A stretch of DNA of 64,000 nt from Miltoncostaea sp963762825 (GCA_963762825.1 CAVXLZ010000001.1:372001-436000); one strand, 5' to 3'; counted from the stretch's first letter, positions 1-8,714 are shown. Notes: a model not told the origin generated them from the sequence alone. Translations and numbers: made by a program.

Positions 1-357
1 CGCGACATGGGGCAGCTGCCGTACTTCCCGCCGACCGTGGCGGGTTGGGAGGGCGGCCTGTCGTGGCTCAACACCAACACGGCCCTCTCCCGCTTCTCTC
101 TCGCCAACCGGCTGCTCTCGAAGCAGTACGCCGGCCTTCCGACGAAGGCCCCCGAGGACGTCGCCTCCGAGACCTCGGTCGAGGCGTTCAAGCGCGCTCA
201 CGCCGCGGTCGGCCGACCCTGGCTCGCCAAGGGGACCATCAGCTCGCTCCGCTACTACTCCAAGAACGCGAAGGCGACCTCGTCCAACGATCGGATCGCG
301 CGCCAGCGCGTGCTCCGCGCCTTCATGCTCGCCGGCCCCGACGCGCAGGTGATGTGA
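1..357 (+). CDS. DUF1800 family protein, C-terminal fragment
   Basis: This is the last 118 codons of a gene that begins before the window; the frame is open from base 1. The fragment has the C-terminal DUF1800 signature, a Gly-Gln-x-Pro-Tyr-Phe-Pro-Pro-x-Val-Ala-Gly-Trp stretch near its start (residues 2-14 of the Met at base 7). DUF1800 proteins are exported proteins of unknown biochemistry that are usually encoded directly before a DUF1501 gene, as here. The stop TGA shares its A with the ATG of the next gene, so the two are probably translationally coupled. Family assignment is from motif recognition; no function is claimed. Confidence 0.85.
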   Translation, partial: RDMGQLPYFPPTVAGWEGGLSWLNTNTALSRFSLANRLLSKQYAGLPTKAPEDVASETSVEAFKRAHAAVGRPWLAKGTISSLRYYSKNAKATSSNDRIARQRVLRAFMLAGPDAQVM

Positions 358-1835
358 TGACCGAACCGACCGACCCCCAGAACATCGACCCGGGAACCAC
401 CGAGGCGATCCGGTGCGCCGACTGCGCGCGCTCGGACAGCCTGGTCACCGACGTGGACCCGGTCAACACCATGCCGATCTCCGTGGAGGCCATGCAGGGC
501 TTCCCTGACGGGGTGCCCCGCGCCAAGGGGCTCGACCGGCGCTCGTTCCTCCGCACCGGGGCGCTCGGGATGGCCTCGGTGTACGCCGCGAGTCGCATCG
601 ACTGGACGCGCGCGTTCGAGGCGGCGGTCGCGGAGGGCGCCGATCCGAGCAACCAGGTCGTCATGATCTACCTCAACGGCGGCAACGACGGCCTCAACAC
701 GATCATCCCGAACGCCGAGTACGCCACCTACGCCGCCAAGCGGCCCGCCCTCGCGCGGGTCCAGGGTCCGTCGGCGGGCACCACGGTCGGCTCGACCGTG
801 ATGCCGGGGACCGGCGGGGCGCATGCGTGGGCGAACGTCGGCATCTCGGGCGTCGGCAACAACGGCGACACCAAGGGCTTCGACACGCTCTGGGGCGACG
901 GATCGGGCGGGGTCGGATCCGACCTGGCCGTGTGGACAGCCGCCGACTACACCCCGGCGAACCGCTCGCACTTCGACAGCCGCGACTACTGGTTCGCCGG
1001 TGCGCTCCAGAAGATGAGCACCGGCTGGCTCGGCCGCTGGCTCGACCTCTACGGCTCGCCCGACAACCCGCTCCAGGCCGTCTCCCTGGATTCGAGCATC
1101 TCCAAGCAGATCCGCACCGCCAAGGCACCGGTGAGCGCCGTTCAGAATCTGAACGGCGTCGAGTTCCGTGTCGATGGCGTCTCCACGAGCCTCGTCAACA
1201 CCACCGAGCAGATGGCGCCCCTCTCGCTGGTGCCCGTGGGAGCCGGCAACGCCGATCTGGCCAAGGCGCGCAGCGTCTACGGGAGCACGGTCAAGGTGTC
1301 GCGGTCGCTCAGGTCCCTCGCGGGCGCGCCCGCGGGGGCGGGGTATCCCGTGTCGAGCCTCTCCACGCGCCTGCAGCTGGCGGCCAACCTGCTCTCGGCC
1401 AACCTCGGCACGAAGGTGGTCACCATCGACTGGGGCTCCTTCGACACCCACGGCAATCAGCTGCAGAGCCAGGACCCCCAGCTCTCGACGCTCTCGCGCG
1501 CCCTGGCGGCCTTCAAGGACGACCTCACGGCCCGCGGCATCGAGGGTCGCGTCCTCACGATCGTGTTCTCCGAGTTCGGCCGCAGGGTCGAGTCGAACGA
1601 GAGCGGCACCGACCACGGCGCCGGCGGCCTCATGATGGCGATGGGCTCCTCCGTGCGGGGCGGCCTGCGCGGCGAGTTCCCCGGCCTCACCACGCTCGAT
1701 CGGGGCGATCTGCGGGTGACCACCGACTTCCGCTCGATCTACTCGTCCGTGGTCGGCGAGTGGCTCGGCGGAGATCCCGGAGCGGTGATCCCCGGGGGCT
1801 CCTTCCCGCTCGCCGGGGGGGCGCTGATCGGGTGA
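357..1835 (+). CDS. DUF1501 family protein, Tat-exported
   Basis: 492 residues from an ATG that overlaps the upstream stop (TGATG). An unusually long hydrophilic leader of about 55 residues precedes a twin-arginine motif, RRSFLR, followed by a hydrophobic stretch (GALGMASVYAAS), so export through Tat in folded form is likely. The mature part opens with YLNGGNDGLNT, typical of DUF1501 and related to the alkaline phosphatase/sulfatase fold; later GSFDTHGNQ and SEFGRRV are also typical. Two Cys lie in the leader (CADC). The enzymatic activity of the family is not established. It forms an operon with the DUF1800 gene before it and the cupredoxin after it. Confidence 0.9.
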   Translation: MTEPTDPQNIDPGTTEAIRCADCARSDSLVTDVDPVNTMPISVEAMQGFPDGVPRAKGLDRRSFLRTGALGMASVYAASRIDWTRAFEAAVAEGADPSNQVVMIYLNGGNDGLNTIIPNAEYATYAAKRPALARVQGPSAGTTVGSTVMPGTGGAHAWANVGISGVGNNGDTKGFDTLWGDGSGGVGSDLAVWTAADYTPANRSHFDSRDYWFAGALQKMSTGWLGRWLDLYGSPDNPLQAVSLDSSISKQIRTAKAPVSAVQNLNGVEFRVDGVSTSLVNTTEQMAPLSLVPVGAGNADLAKARSVYGSTVKVSRSLRSLAGAPAGAGYPVSSLSTRLQLAANLLSANLGTKVVTIDWGSFDTHGNQLQSQDPQLSTLSRALAAFKDDLTARGIEGRVLTIVFSEFGRRVESNESGTDHGAGGLMMAMGSSVRGGLRGEFPGLTTLDRGDLRVTTDFRSIYSSVVGEWLGGDPGAVIPGGSFPLAGGALIG

Positions 1836-2284
1836 GGCTGCCGGTTCGGATCGCCGGGGTGCTCATCTGCGTCTCGCTGCTCGTCGCGGCGAGCGCGGTC
1901 GCGGCCCCCCGGCTGCATCGCACGAAGCTCCCCCCGCCGCTGCCGCTGCCGACCTCGCTCGCGGTCGACGAGGGCGAGTTCGTGGTGATCCCGTCGAAGC
2001 GGGTCGTTGCCGCAGGCGAGGTCACCCTGCGCGTCTACAACCGCGGTATGGACGACCACGACCTCACGCTTGTCGACGCCGCCGGCATCACCCACCAGGT
2101 CTATCTCGGGCCCGGCGACAGCAACAGCATCCGCGCCACCCTCACGCCGGGAACCTGGAAGCTCTATTGCTCGCTCTTCGCCGGCACGCCCTCGTCTCAC
2201 GAGGCGCTCGGCATGGTCTCGTATCTGCGGGCCGAGGTCGACACCTCGGGCGCCCGGCCGGTGAGCACGACCTTCGCCTGGTAG
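1832..2284 (+). CDS. Small exported cupredoxin-like protein
   Basis: 150 residues from a GTG that overlaps the DUF1501 stop by four bases. Residues 1-25 are a signal peptide or membrane anchor (VRLPVRIAGVLICVSLLVAA). The rest is a plastocyanin-like beta domain with candidate type 1 copper ligands in canonical order: His in DDHDLTL, then Cys in LYCSL, His in SSHEALGM and Met in the same motif. That gives the H, C-x(n)-H-x(4)-M pattern of blue copper sites. Placement as third gene after DUF1800 and DUF1501 suggests a shared periplasmic or surface redox or assembly role, which is inference. Copper binding is predicted from ligands only. Confidence 0.75.
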   Translation: MRLPVRIAGVLICVSLLVAASAVAAPRLHRTKLPPPLPLPTSLAVDEGEFVVIPSKRVVAAGEVTLRVYNRGMDDHDLTLVDAAGITHQVYLGPGDSNSIRATLTPGTWKLYCSLFAGTPSSHEALGMVSYLRAEVDTSGARPVSTTFAW

Positions 2285-2324
2285 TACCGACCCGGGGTTC
2301 GTGACTGTGACAGGGTGACCGGCG

Positions 2325-3584
2325 ATGGCCGAGTTGCTCGTGATCTCCCTGGCCGTGTTCGCCTACGCGCTGGTCTCCGAGCGCCTCTCGATGTCGCCGG
2401 TGACCGCCCCGATGGTCTTCACCACCGTCGGGTTGATGGTGGGATCGACCGGGTTCGGGTGGTTCGATCTCAGCCTGAGGGGCGAGGCCCTCAGCATCCT
2501 GGTCGAGGCGACCCTCGTGCTGGTCCTCTTCACCGACGCGATCCGGATCGACCTGCGGGCGCTGCGCGGAGAATCGTGGCTGCCGCTCCGGCTGCTGGCC
2601 ATCGGCCTGCCGCTTTCGCTGATCCTCGGAACGCTTGTGGCGCTCGTCATGTTCGGCGAGCTGACGGTGCTCGAGGCGGCCCTGCTTGCGGCCGTTCTCG
2701 CCCCGACCGACGCCGCCCTCGGCCAGGCCGTGGTCAGCGACCGCCGCCTGCCGGTGCGCCTGCGCCAGGGGCTGAACGTCGAGAGCGGGCTGAACGACGG
2801 CATCGTGCTGCCCGTCGTGACCGTGCTGCTCGCCGTGACGGCGGCCGAGGCCGATCCCGGGGGGCTCGGCGAGTGGGGCGACTTCGTCGCCCGCCAGGTC
2901 GGTTTCGGCGTGCTGGTCGGGATCGCCTGCGGGGCGGGTGGCGGCTGGCTCCTCAACCGGATGTCGATCGCCGGCCGGGTAGAGGGCGTCTATCGCCAGC
3001 TCGCGACGGTGGCCGTGGCGGTCGGCGCCTTCGCGGGGGCGGGGATCCTCGAGGGCAACGGCTTCATCGCGGCATTCTGCGCCGGCGTGGCGTTCGGCGG
3101 AGTGGCCCGCGAGCAGTGCCGGGGCATCCAGGACTTCACCGAGGATGAGGGTGAGCTGCTCTCCGCGGTCACCTTCGTCGTGTTCGGGGCCGTGATGGCC
3201 GGGCCGGTGCTGGGCGATCTGAGCTGGGAGGTCGCCGGCTACGTCCTCGCCAGCCTCACCCTGGTGAGGATCCTGCCCGCGCTGATCGCCCTCTGGGGCA
3301 CCGGCACGCTCCTGGAGACCCGGCTCTTCGCGGGCTGGTTCGGTCCCCGCGGCCTCGCGTCGATCCTGTTCGTGCTCGTCGTCGTCGAGGAGCTCGACAC
3401 CCCCGCAGCGCAGACGATCCTGCTCGTCGTCACCTGGACCGTCCTGGTGAGCGTCTATGCGCACGGGATGACGGCGCGCCCCTGGTCGGCCCGACTCGCC
3501 CGGCGTCTCGCCCTGTCGCCGTCGACCGCCCCCGAGCTGGCCGAGATGCCCGAGATCCCCACCCGGCGTCGCATCGGGCGCTGA
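2325..3584 (+). CDS. Cation:proton antiporter, CPA1/NhaP type
   Basis: 419 residues, almost entirely hydrophobic with about 12 predicted membrane helices, matching Na+/H+ exchangers of the CPA1 family. The diagnostic core is present: APTDAALGQAV in the first half of the exchanger domain and NVESGLNDGIVLP, which carries the conserved Asn-Asp pair that binds the cation. The C-terminal cytoplasmic tail is short (about 30 residues, ending PTRRRIGR), without a nucleotide-binding domain. It would exchange cytoplasmic Na+ or K+ for protons. It is convergent with the VIT-family gene, with 21 bases between the stops. Ion specificity cannot be read from sequence. Confidence 0.88.
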   Translation: MAELLVISLAVFAYALVSERLSMSPVTAPMVFTTVGLMVGSTGFGWFDLSLRGEALSILVEATLVLVLFTDAIRIDLRALRGESWLPLRLLAIGLPLSLILGTLVALVMFGELTVLEAALLAAVLAPTDAALGQAVVSDRRLPVRLRQGLNVESGLNDGIVLPVVTVLLAVTAAEADPGGLGEWGDFVARQVGFGVLVGIACGAGGGWLLNRMSIAGRVEGVYRQLATVAVAVGAFAGAGILEGNGFIAAFCAGVAFGGVAREQCRGIQDFTEDEGELLSAVTFVVFGAVMAGPVLGDLSWEVAGYVLASLTLVRILPALIALWGTGTLLETRLFAGWFGPRGLASILFVLVVVEELDTPAAQTILLVVTWTVLVSVYAHGMTARPWSARLARRLALSPSTAPELAEMPEIPTRRRIGR

Positions 3585-3605
3585 GGGTCCCAACGGGGTG
3601 TCCGG

Positions 3606-4298
3606 TCAGATCGCGGTCCCGACCAGGGCCCCGATCGCCGAGGTCAGCACCATCGCCACGGCCCCCCAGATCGCCACTCGCGCTCCCGCCCGCACGAGGG
3701 GGGCGCCACCCAGCCGGGCGCCGAGCCCACCGAGGAGTGCCAGCGAGACCAGGGTCACGATCACCGTCAGGGGAGTCCGGACGTTCTCGGGGGTCAGCGT
3801 GATCGCGGCCAGTGGCAGCGCCGCGCCGAGCGAGAAGGAGACCGCGGAGAACCACGCGGCCTGTCCCGGGCGGGCCAGGCCGTCCTCGTCGAAGCCGAGC
3901 TCGTCGCGCGCGTGCACCGCCAGGCGGTCGCCCGCGGAGAGCTCCAGGGCGACCCGCTGCGCAAGCTCGGGGCTCAGCCCGCGGATCTCGTAGATCGCGG
4001 CGAGCTCCAGCAGCTCCCCCTCGGGATCCTCCTCGAGCTCTCTGCGCTCGCGCCTCAGATCGGCCATCTCGACGTCGCGCTGCGAGCTGACCGACACGAA
4101 CTCGCCCGCGGCCATCGAGAGGGCTCCCGCCACCAGGCCCGCGAGGCCGGCCGTGGCGATCGCGCTGCTCGACGCTCCCGCGGCAGCGACTCCGAGGACG
4201 AGCCCCGCCGTCGAGAGGATGCCGTCGTTCGCCCCGAGCACCGAGGCACGCAGCCATCCTCCGCGGTGGCTGAGATGTCCTTCGGAGGGGATCGTCAT
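3606..4298 (-). CDS. VIT1/CCC1-family Fe2+/Mn2+ transporter
   Basis: 230 residues. The N-terminus carries the family signature GANDGILSTAGLVLG, followed by a helix with GALSMAAGEFVSVSSQRD, the Met/Glu-bearing segment that lines the metal path. A charged loop rich in Glu (about residues 75-120, RRERRELEEDPEGELLEL) corresponds to the cytoplasmic metal-binding hairpin of VIT proteins. Three further membrane helices close the protein. VIT proteins export Fe2+ or Mn2+ from the cytosol, or into storage compartments in eukaryotes. No rubrerythrin-like ferritin domain is fused. The gene stands alone, divergent from upp. Confidence 0.88.
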   Translation of the reverse strand: MTIPSEGHLSHRGGWLRASVLGANDGILSTAGLVLGVAAAGASSSAIATAGLAGLVAGALSMAAGEFVSVSSQRDVEMADLRRERRELEEDPEGELLELAAIYEIRGLSPELAQRVALELSAGDRLAVHARDELGFDEDGLARPGQAAWFSAVSFSLGAALPLAAITLTPENVRTPLTVIVTLVSLALLGGLGARLGGAPLVRAGARVAIWGAVAMVLTSAIGALVGTAI

Positions 4299-4485
4299 CG
4301 CATCAGCTTAGAGCCCGTCTCAGAGTGACCGCCGCGACCGTCTGAACGCAGCGAACCCCCGCCCTGCGGCGTCGTCGGTCGGGAAGGTGCGTCACGGCAT
4401 CGCACCCTCCCCTGAGTCCTTGCCTCGCGGGATCCTCCCGGTCACAGCGCGGCCAACGTCACCGGACACGGCACTGGTGCGTCGC

Positions 4486-4491
4486 TAGTCT
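4486..4491 (+). promoter_or_regulatory. -10 box of upp, probably leaderless
   Basis: TAGTCT lies 6 bases before the GTG start of upp, which would place transcription start at or within a base or two of the start codon. No Shine-Dalgarno-like sequence precedes the GTG. No convincing -35 is seen. Confidence 0.5.
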
Positions 4492-4497
4492 GGCCCC

Positions 4498-5136
4498 GTG
4501 CCCGCCCGCGCCCCCGTCTCCCTGTCCGGCGCCATCTTCGGGCACCACCTCGCCCGGCTGCGCGACCGGCAGACGCCCTCAGCCGAGTTCCGCCGCTCCT
4601 GCGGTGCGCTGGCGTCGCTCGTGGTGGCCGAGGCGCTGCGCGATATCGAGCTCCGGGAGACCGTCGTCACGACCCCGCTCGCCCGGACGGGGGCGGCGCT
4701 GCCGGCCCGGCGCGTGACGCTCGTGCCGATCCTCCGGGCCGGGCTCTCGATGCTGCAGCCCGCTCTCGACCTGCTTCCCGACGACACGCGGGTCGGCTTC
4801 CTCGGCATGGCGAGGGACGAGCAGACGGCGCGCCCGCTGTCCTACCTGGAGAGTCTTCCCGGCGATCTCGGCGACGACGAGGTGGTCGTGCTCGATCCGA
4901 TGATCGCCACCGGGGGCTCGAGCGGGGCCGCGCTCGCCTTCCTGCGCGAGGCGGGCGCCGTGCGCCTCCACCTGCTCGGCCTGATCGCCGCGCCCGAAGG
5001 CCTGGCGGCGGTCGCCGCGGCCGACCCGGAGGTGCGCGTCACCGTGGCGGTGATCGATGAGGGGCTCGACGGGCGGCACTTCATCGTTCCGGGCCTCGGC
5101 GATGCCGGCGATCGCCTCTACTCCGAGTCGGGGTGA
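4498..5136 (+). CDS. upp: Uracil phosphoribosyltransferase
   Basis: 212 residues, the usual Upp length. It condenses uracil with PRPP to UMP in pyrimidine salvage. The PRPP-binding loop is clear: VVLDPMIATGGSSGAAL (about residues 130-146), and the mid-protein LVPILRAGLSMLQPAL is the conserved helix that contacts the substrate. The C-terminal DEGLDGRHFIVPGLGDAGDR is the uracil-recognition end of the family. The GTG at 4498 is chosen because a -10 box ends 6 bases upstream and the N-terminal length fits homologues. Its stop overlaps the next start by four bases. Confidence 0.93.
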   Translation: MPARAPVSLSGAIFGHHLARLRDRQTPSAEFRRSCGALASLVVAEALRDIELRETVVTTPLARTGAALPARRVTLVPILRAGLSMLQPALDLLPDDTRVGFLGMARDEQTARPLSYLESLPGDLGDDEVVVLDPMIATGGSSGAALAFLREAGAVRLHLLGLIAAPEGLAAVAAADPEVRVTVAVIDEGLDGRHFIVPGLGDAGDRLYSESG

Positions 5137-5945
5137 GCGCCACCCGCGGTCTCGCGGTGGTGACCGGAGCCTCGTCGGGCCTGGGGCGCGCCTACGCCGA
5201 GAGCCTGGCGGCGCGTGGCCACTCGCTGCTGGTCGTCGCCCGGCGCGAGGAGCGCCTGCGCGAGCTGGCGGAGTGGGCGGGCCGGTGCCATGGCACGGCG
5301 ACGCGGGTGGTGGTGGCCGACCTCGCGACCGAGGAGGGCCTCTCCCTCTGTCGTGAGGAGATCACCGGGGCTTGCGTGGCTCCCGAGGTGGTGGTGCTGA
5401 ATGCCGGCTTCGGCTCGTCCGGCCCACTCTGGGCGCTCGATCGCGCCCGCGAGAGCGAGATGGTGCGCCTGAACTGCGTGGCGGTGGTCGATCTGGCCGC
5501 GCACGTACTGCCCCTCATGGTGGAGAGCCGCACCGGCGCCCTGGTCGTGGTGAGCTCCGCCGCCGCCTGGCAGCCGGTCCCCTTCATGGCGACGTATGCG
5601 GCCACCAAGGCCTTCGAGCTGCACTTCACCGAGGCCCTCGCCGAGGAGCTGCGGGGTACCGGCGTCACGGCCCTCGCCGTCTGCCCCGGCCCCACCCGCA
5701 CGGAGTTCTCCCTCTCGGGCGGAGCGCAGACGAGCCATTGGGCGATCCCCTTCGACGACGTGGAGATGGTCGTACGGGCCACCTGGCGAGGGCTGGCCGG
5801 GCGCCGCAGTCGCGTGCCGACCGGCGTCGTGGCCCGAGCGAGCCTGCTCGGAGCGAGGCTCCTCCCCCGCCCCGTCGTGGTCCGGCTCGCGGCGGCCACG
5901 CATCGCCGGCCCCGTTCGTTGAAGGGGTCCGACGATGGCTCCTAG
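5133..5945 (+). CDS. Short-chain dehydrogenase/reductase
   Basis: 270 residues, classical SDR size. The NAD(P)-binding motif TGASSGLG lies at about residues 11-18, NAG in VVLNAGFGSSGPL follows, and the catalytic set is Ser in VVVSSAAAWQ with YAATK (Tyr-x3-Lys). An Arg-Arg pair after the beta2 strand (VVARREER) favours NADP(H). Substrate cannot be predicted; the closest sequence flavour is the DltE/SDR group that acts on lipid or acyl substrates. It starts at a GTG overlapping the upp stop (GTGA) and is probably cotranscribed with upp. Confidence 0.88.
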   Translation: MSATRGLAVVTGASSGLGRAYAESLAARGHSLLVVARREERLRELAEWAGRCHGTATRVVVADLATEEGLSLCREEITGACVAPEVVVLNAGFGSSGPLWALDRARESEMVRLNCVAVVDLAAHVLPLMVESRTGALVVVSSAAAWQPVPFMATYAATKAFELHFTEALAEELRGTGVTALAVCPGPTRTEFSLSGGAQTSHWAIPFDDVEMVVRATWRGLAGRRSRVPTGVVARASLLGARLLPRPVVVRLAAATHRRPRSLKGSDDGS

Positions 5946-5978
5946 AATGAACCAGGACCCCTCCGGGTCCGATTTGCC

Positions 5979-7106
5979 GTGACGACATCCCTGATCCCCA
6001 TCCTCTGTGCGATCGCCGCCGCCCTCGTGGTGCTGGCGACGACGCCGTTGGCGGCACGGTTCGCCCGCGTCGTCGGCGCGGTCGACCAGCCCTCGGGCCG
6101 GCGCATCCACAGCCGGCCGACGCCGCGGCTCGGAGGGCTCGCGATCCTGCTCGGCTTCCTGGTGCCGGTCCTGTTCTACCTGCCGCAGGACTCGGCGACG
6201 CGCGCGGTGGTGACCGGCGCCATCATGATCGCCTGCCTCGGGATGGTCAACGACATCTGGGGTCTTTCGCCGGCGGTGAAGCTCGCGGGACAGGTGGCCT
6301 GCGCCTCCATACCGGTGTCGGCGGGCCTCACGATCGACCACATCACGCTGCCGTTCGTCGGCGTCGGCGACCTGGGCCCGGCCCAGTTCCCGCTCACCCT
6401 GCTCTGGTTCGTGGCGATCGTGAACATGATCAACTTCAGCGACGGGATGGACGGCCTCGCCGCCGGGATCACCGGCATCGGCGCGACCACCCTCGCGATC
6501 CTGGCCGCGTCCCTCGGCCGCGCCGATCCGGCGATCATGGCCGCCGCCCTCGCCGGGGCCTGCGTGGCGTTCCTGGTCTTCAACTTCCATCCGGCCCGTG
6601 TCTTCATGGGGGATGGCGGGTCCATGCTCCTCGGTTTCGTGGTGGCCGGCGTCGCGATCAACGGCGTCATGAAGACGACGGCCGCGATCGCCGTGGTCGC
6701 GCCGCTGATCGTCCTGGCCATCCCGATCCTGGACACGTCGTTCGTGATCATGAAGCGGATCAAGCACGGGCTGCCGGTCTACTCGGCCGATCGCAGCCAC
6801 TTCCACCACCGCTTCTTCACCATCGGTTGGGGGCAGCGCAAGACCGTGCTCGCGATTTACACCTGGTGTGCCCTGATGGGGCTGGTGGCGATCGTGCTGA
6901 GGTTCGTGCCGTACCGCGATCCCGAGGGCGGCGCGCGGTTGCTCGGGTCGTTGACCCTCGGGGCGGTCGGGCTTCTCGCCGTGCTCGCCTCGATCTACAT
7001 GGTCTACGTCCTCGAGATCCTCAAGTGGCGGAGCACTCCGGTCGTGACGCTGGTGCGCCAGAGCAGGTTCGGGCGCCATCGCCGAGGCGAGGTCGTGGAG
7101 CGCTGA
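5979..7106 (+). CDS. WecA/MraY-type undecaprenyl-phosphate sugar-1-phosphate transferase
   Basis: 375 residues with about 10 membrane helices. It would transfer a sugar-1-phosphate (GlcNAc-1-P in WecA/TagO) from UDP to undecaprenyl phosphate, starting a wall polymer or arabinogalactan-like chain. Family motifs: DQPSGRRIHSRPTPRLGG near the N-terminus, NFSDGMDGLAAGI, HPARVFMGDGGS and the His-rich DRSHFHHRF that marks the WecA branch. Odd point: the conserved acidic pair DDxx(D)L reads NDIWGL (N91-D92), so the first Asp is Asn. The GTG start at 5979 follows a possible -10 TAGAAT at 5943. A role with the LCP ligase and sugar-nucleotide genes further on is inference. Confidence 0.88.
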   Translation: MTTSLIPILCAIAAALVVLATTPLAARFARVVGAVDQPSGRRIHSRPTPRLGGLAILLGFLVPVLFYLPQDSATRAVVTGAIMIACLGMVNDIWGLSPAVKLAGQVACASIPVSAGLTIDHITLPFVGVGDLGPAQFPLTLLWFVAIVNMINFSDGMDGLAAGITGIGATTLAILAASLGRADPAIMAAALAGACVAFLVFNFHPARVFMGDGGSMLLGFVVAGVAINGVMKTTAAIAVVAPLIVLAIPILDTSFVIMKRIKHGLPVYSADRSHFHHRFFTIGWGQRKTVLAIYTWCALMGLVAIVLRFVPYRDPEGGARLLGSLTLGAVGLLAVLASIYMVYVLEILKWRSTPVVTLVRQSRFGRHRRGEVVER

Positions 7107-7149
7107 GCTCCCTGCTCGTGCGGCGTCGCGAGATGCGCCGGATTCAGGC

Positions 7150-8538
7150 TCAGGCGGGGGGCGGGACGATCTCCACGACGGGGCTCCCCGGCGCGCCGCC
7201 CTGAGGCACCAGGGGGATGGCGAGGCGCCACCCCGAGGGATCGGCCACGATGCGCTCCATCAGTGCCACGCTCACGCCGGCGGCGCGCAGCGGAGCCACG
7301 ACCTCCGGCTCGGCGCCGAGGCTTCGCCGCATCAGTCCCTGGTCGATCACGACTCGCATCGTCACGGGCCCTGGAGCGGTCGGCGTGAACTCCAGCCGGG
7401 CGACGCCGTCGGCCTCGATGGTCACGTCGGTGGCGGTGCCCGGTCCGCGAACCTCGAGTCGCGCCTGCGCCGCTTTCCAGAAGCCCTCGGAGGAGAGACC
7501 CAGTGCGGACGCGAGGCCGGCCGGGTCGCTGCCGAGCCGGAGGGTGAGTTGCGCCGGCTCGCCCGCCGACAGCGGCGGGGTGATGAGGCCACCGGGAGGG
7601 ATCTCGAGGCCCGCCGTCTCCAGGTCCGCCGCCCGGTCGAGGGCGCGCGCACCTGCGGCGGTGAGGGAGGGTGCCTCGGTGCAGCCGACCACCGGAACCT
7701 TCGAGACGGCGCGGACCGGCAGCGTGCGACGGTACTCGGCCACGAAGTCGTCGATGGCGGATCCCAATCGGTACGCCCCCGGGCCGCTCGCCAGGAACGC
7801 GCAGGCCGTCCCGGCTCGCGCGAGAGTCCACTGGGCCGACTGCGGGGCCGTTGCCGAGAAGACCACGTGCACGCGGGACCTCAGGCTGCCCCTCGCCGCG
7901 AGCAGCGCCCCCATCTCGCCCGGCCAGGCGAGCCACTGGGCGCCGTTCCACTCGGACTCCCCGGAGGCCGTCTTCAACCAGACCCCTCCCGCGCGGGTGA
8001 GGGCCGCACGGGCGCCCTCCCACTCGGGGTCGGTGAGCAGGGGCCCCGGGTTCGCCACGTAGAGGTTCACCGCGCGCGCCACGCCGAGGGGCGCGTGGGA
8101 CGGCCGCTCTCCGGCGAGCATCCCGAGCGCCTCGGCGAGGTCGTCGCCCTGGCGGCCGCGGTACGCGGCGCCGATCTCGTCCACGAAGACGCGGTGCGCC
8201 CCGGCCTTGCGCACCCGGTCGCGCAGTAGAGCGGCCATTCCCTCGGCCCCGCGGCCGAGCAGGCCCGGCGCCGACGCTGTGCCGACCCCGCCTGCGACGC
8301 GTGCCGCCTGCCGGTAGCCCGGGAGCGCCGCGGGCTTCGCGGCGAACTGGGTCAGCCCGTCGTCCAGGCGCAGTCCCGGGCCGCCGTCCGCGCGCGGCGC
8401 GAGGGCGCGGGCGACCGTCGCCGAATCGTCGTCGACGATCGTGAAGCGGCCCTCGCCGCCCGCGGCGCTCCCTGCGACTGCCAGGCCGGCCATGGCGAGC
8501 GCGCCGAGGCCGACGGAGAGGGTGCGGGGCCGCGTCAT
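7150..8538 (-). CDS. Exported protein of unknown function
   Basis: 462 residues from the ATG at 8538; an in-frame ATG 36 bases upstream is less likely because it would put charged residues before the signal sequence. Residues 1-26 (MTRPRTLSVGLGALAMAGLA and on) form a signal peptide. The middle has the feel of a TIM-barrel glycoside-hydrolase-like protein: VFVDEIGAAY, LYVANPGPLL, and two Trp-rich segments (SEWNGAQWLAWPGEMGALLA). The C-terminal third looks like beta-sandwich domains. One Cys pair could form a disulfide. No family is recognised, and the catalytic residues of a hydrolase were not identified. It is divergent from the ATP synthase operon. Confidence 0.75.
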   Translation of the reverse strand: MTRPRTLSVGLGALAMAGLAVAGSAAGGEGRFTIVDDDSATVARALAPRADGGPGLRLDDGLTQFAAKPAALPGYRQAARVAGGVGTASAPGLLGRGAEGMAALLRDRVRKAGAHRVFVDEIGAAYRGRQGDDLAEALGMLAGERPSHAPLGVARAVNLYVANPGPLLTDPEWEGARAALTRAGGVWLKTASGESEWNGAQWLAWPGEMGALLAARGSLRSRVHVVFSATAPQSAQWTLARAGTACAFLASGPGAYRLGSAIDDFVAEYRRTLPVRAVSKVPVVGCTEAPSLTAAGARALDRAADLETAGLEIPPGGLITPPLSAGEPAQLTLRLGSDPAGLASALGLSSEGFWKAAQARLEVRGPGTATDVTIEADGVARLEFTPTAPGPVTMRVVIDQGLMRRSLGAEPEVVAPLRAAGVSVALMERIVADPSGWRLAIPLVPQGGAPGSPVVEIVPPPA

Positions 8539-8680
8539 CGGCTCGATCCTTGTCGCCGTCCGTACCGGGAGCAACTGACCGAAAGGGTGGGTCGCGTGGT
8601 CGGTGGGGCCTCGTTGCGCATGCTCTCGGTGATTTCGCCGGATTTAGGTGAATCCCTCGCCCGGCGCCCCCCTCTCGGGC

Positions 8681-8702
8681 GGCCGGGACGAACGTCCCGG
8701 CC
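8681..8702. repeat. Perfect 22-base inverted repeat
   Basis: GGCCGGGACG, a two-base AA spacer and CGTCCCGGCC form a perfect 10-base-pair palindrome in the 320-base gap between the divergent unknown gene and the ATP synthase operon, about 13 bases upstream of the -35 box. No T-run follows, so an operator is as likely as a terminator. Nothing else is evident in the gap apart from the promoter. Confidence 0.6.
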
Positions 8703-8714
8703 CGCCGCCCGCCA

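Noticed and set aside
255..1616. Long antisense open frames such as 255-1616, 5118-7079, 8801-10675, 11427-12950, 25969-28317 and 29329-31434
   Set aside because: These are common in GC-rich DNA opposite real genes. Their products are Arg, Gly, His and Asp-rich without motifs, and the opposite strand codes recognised proteins.
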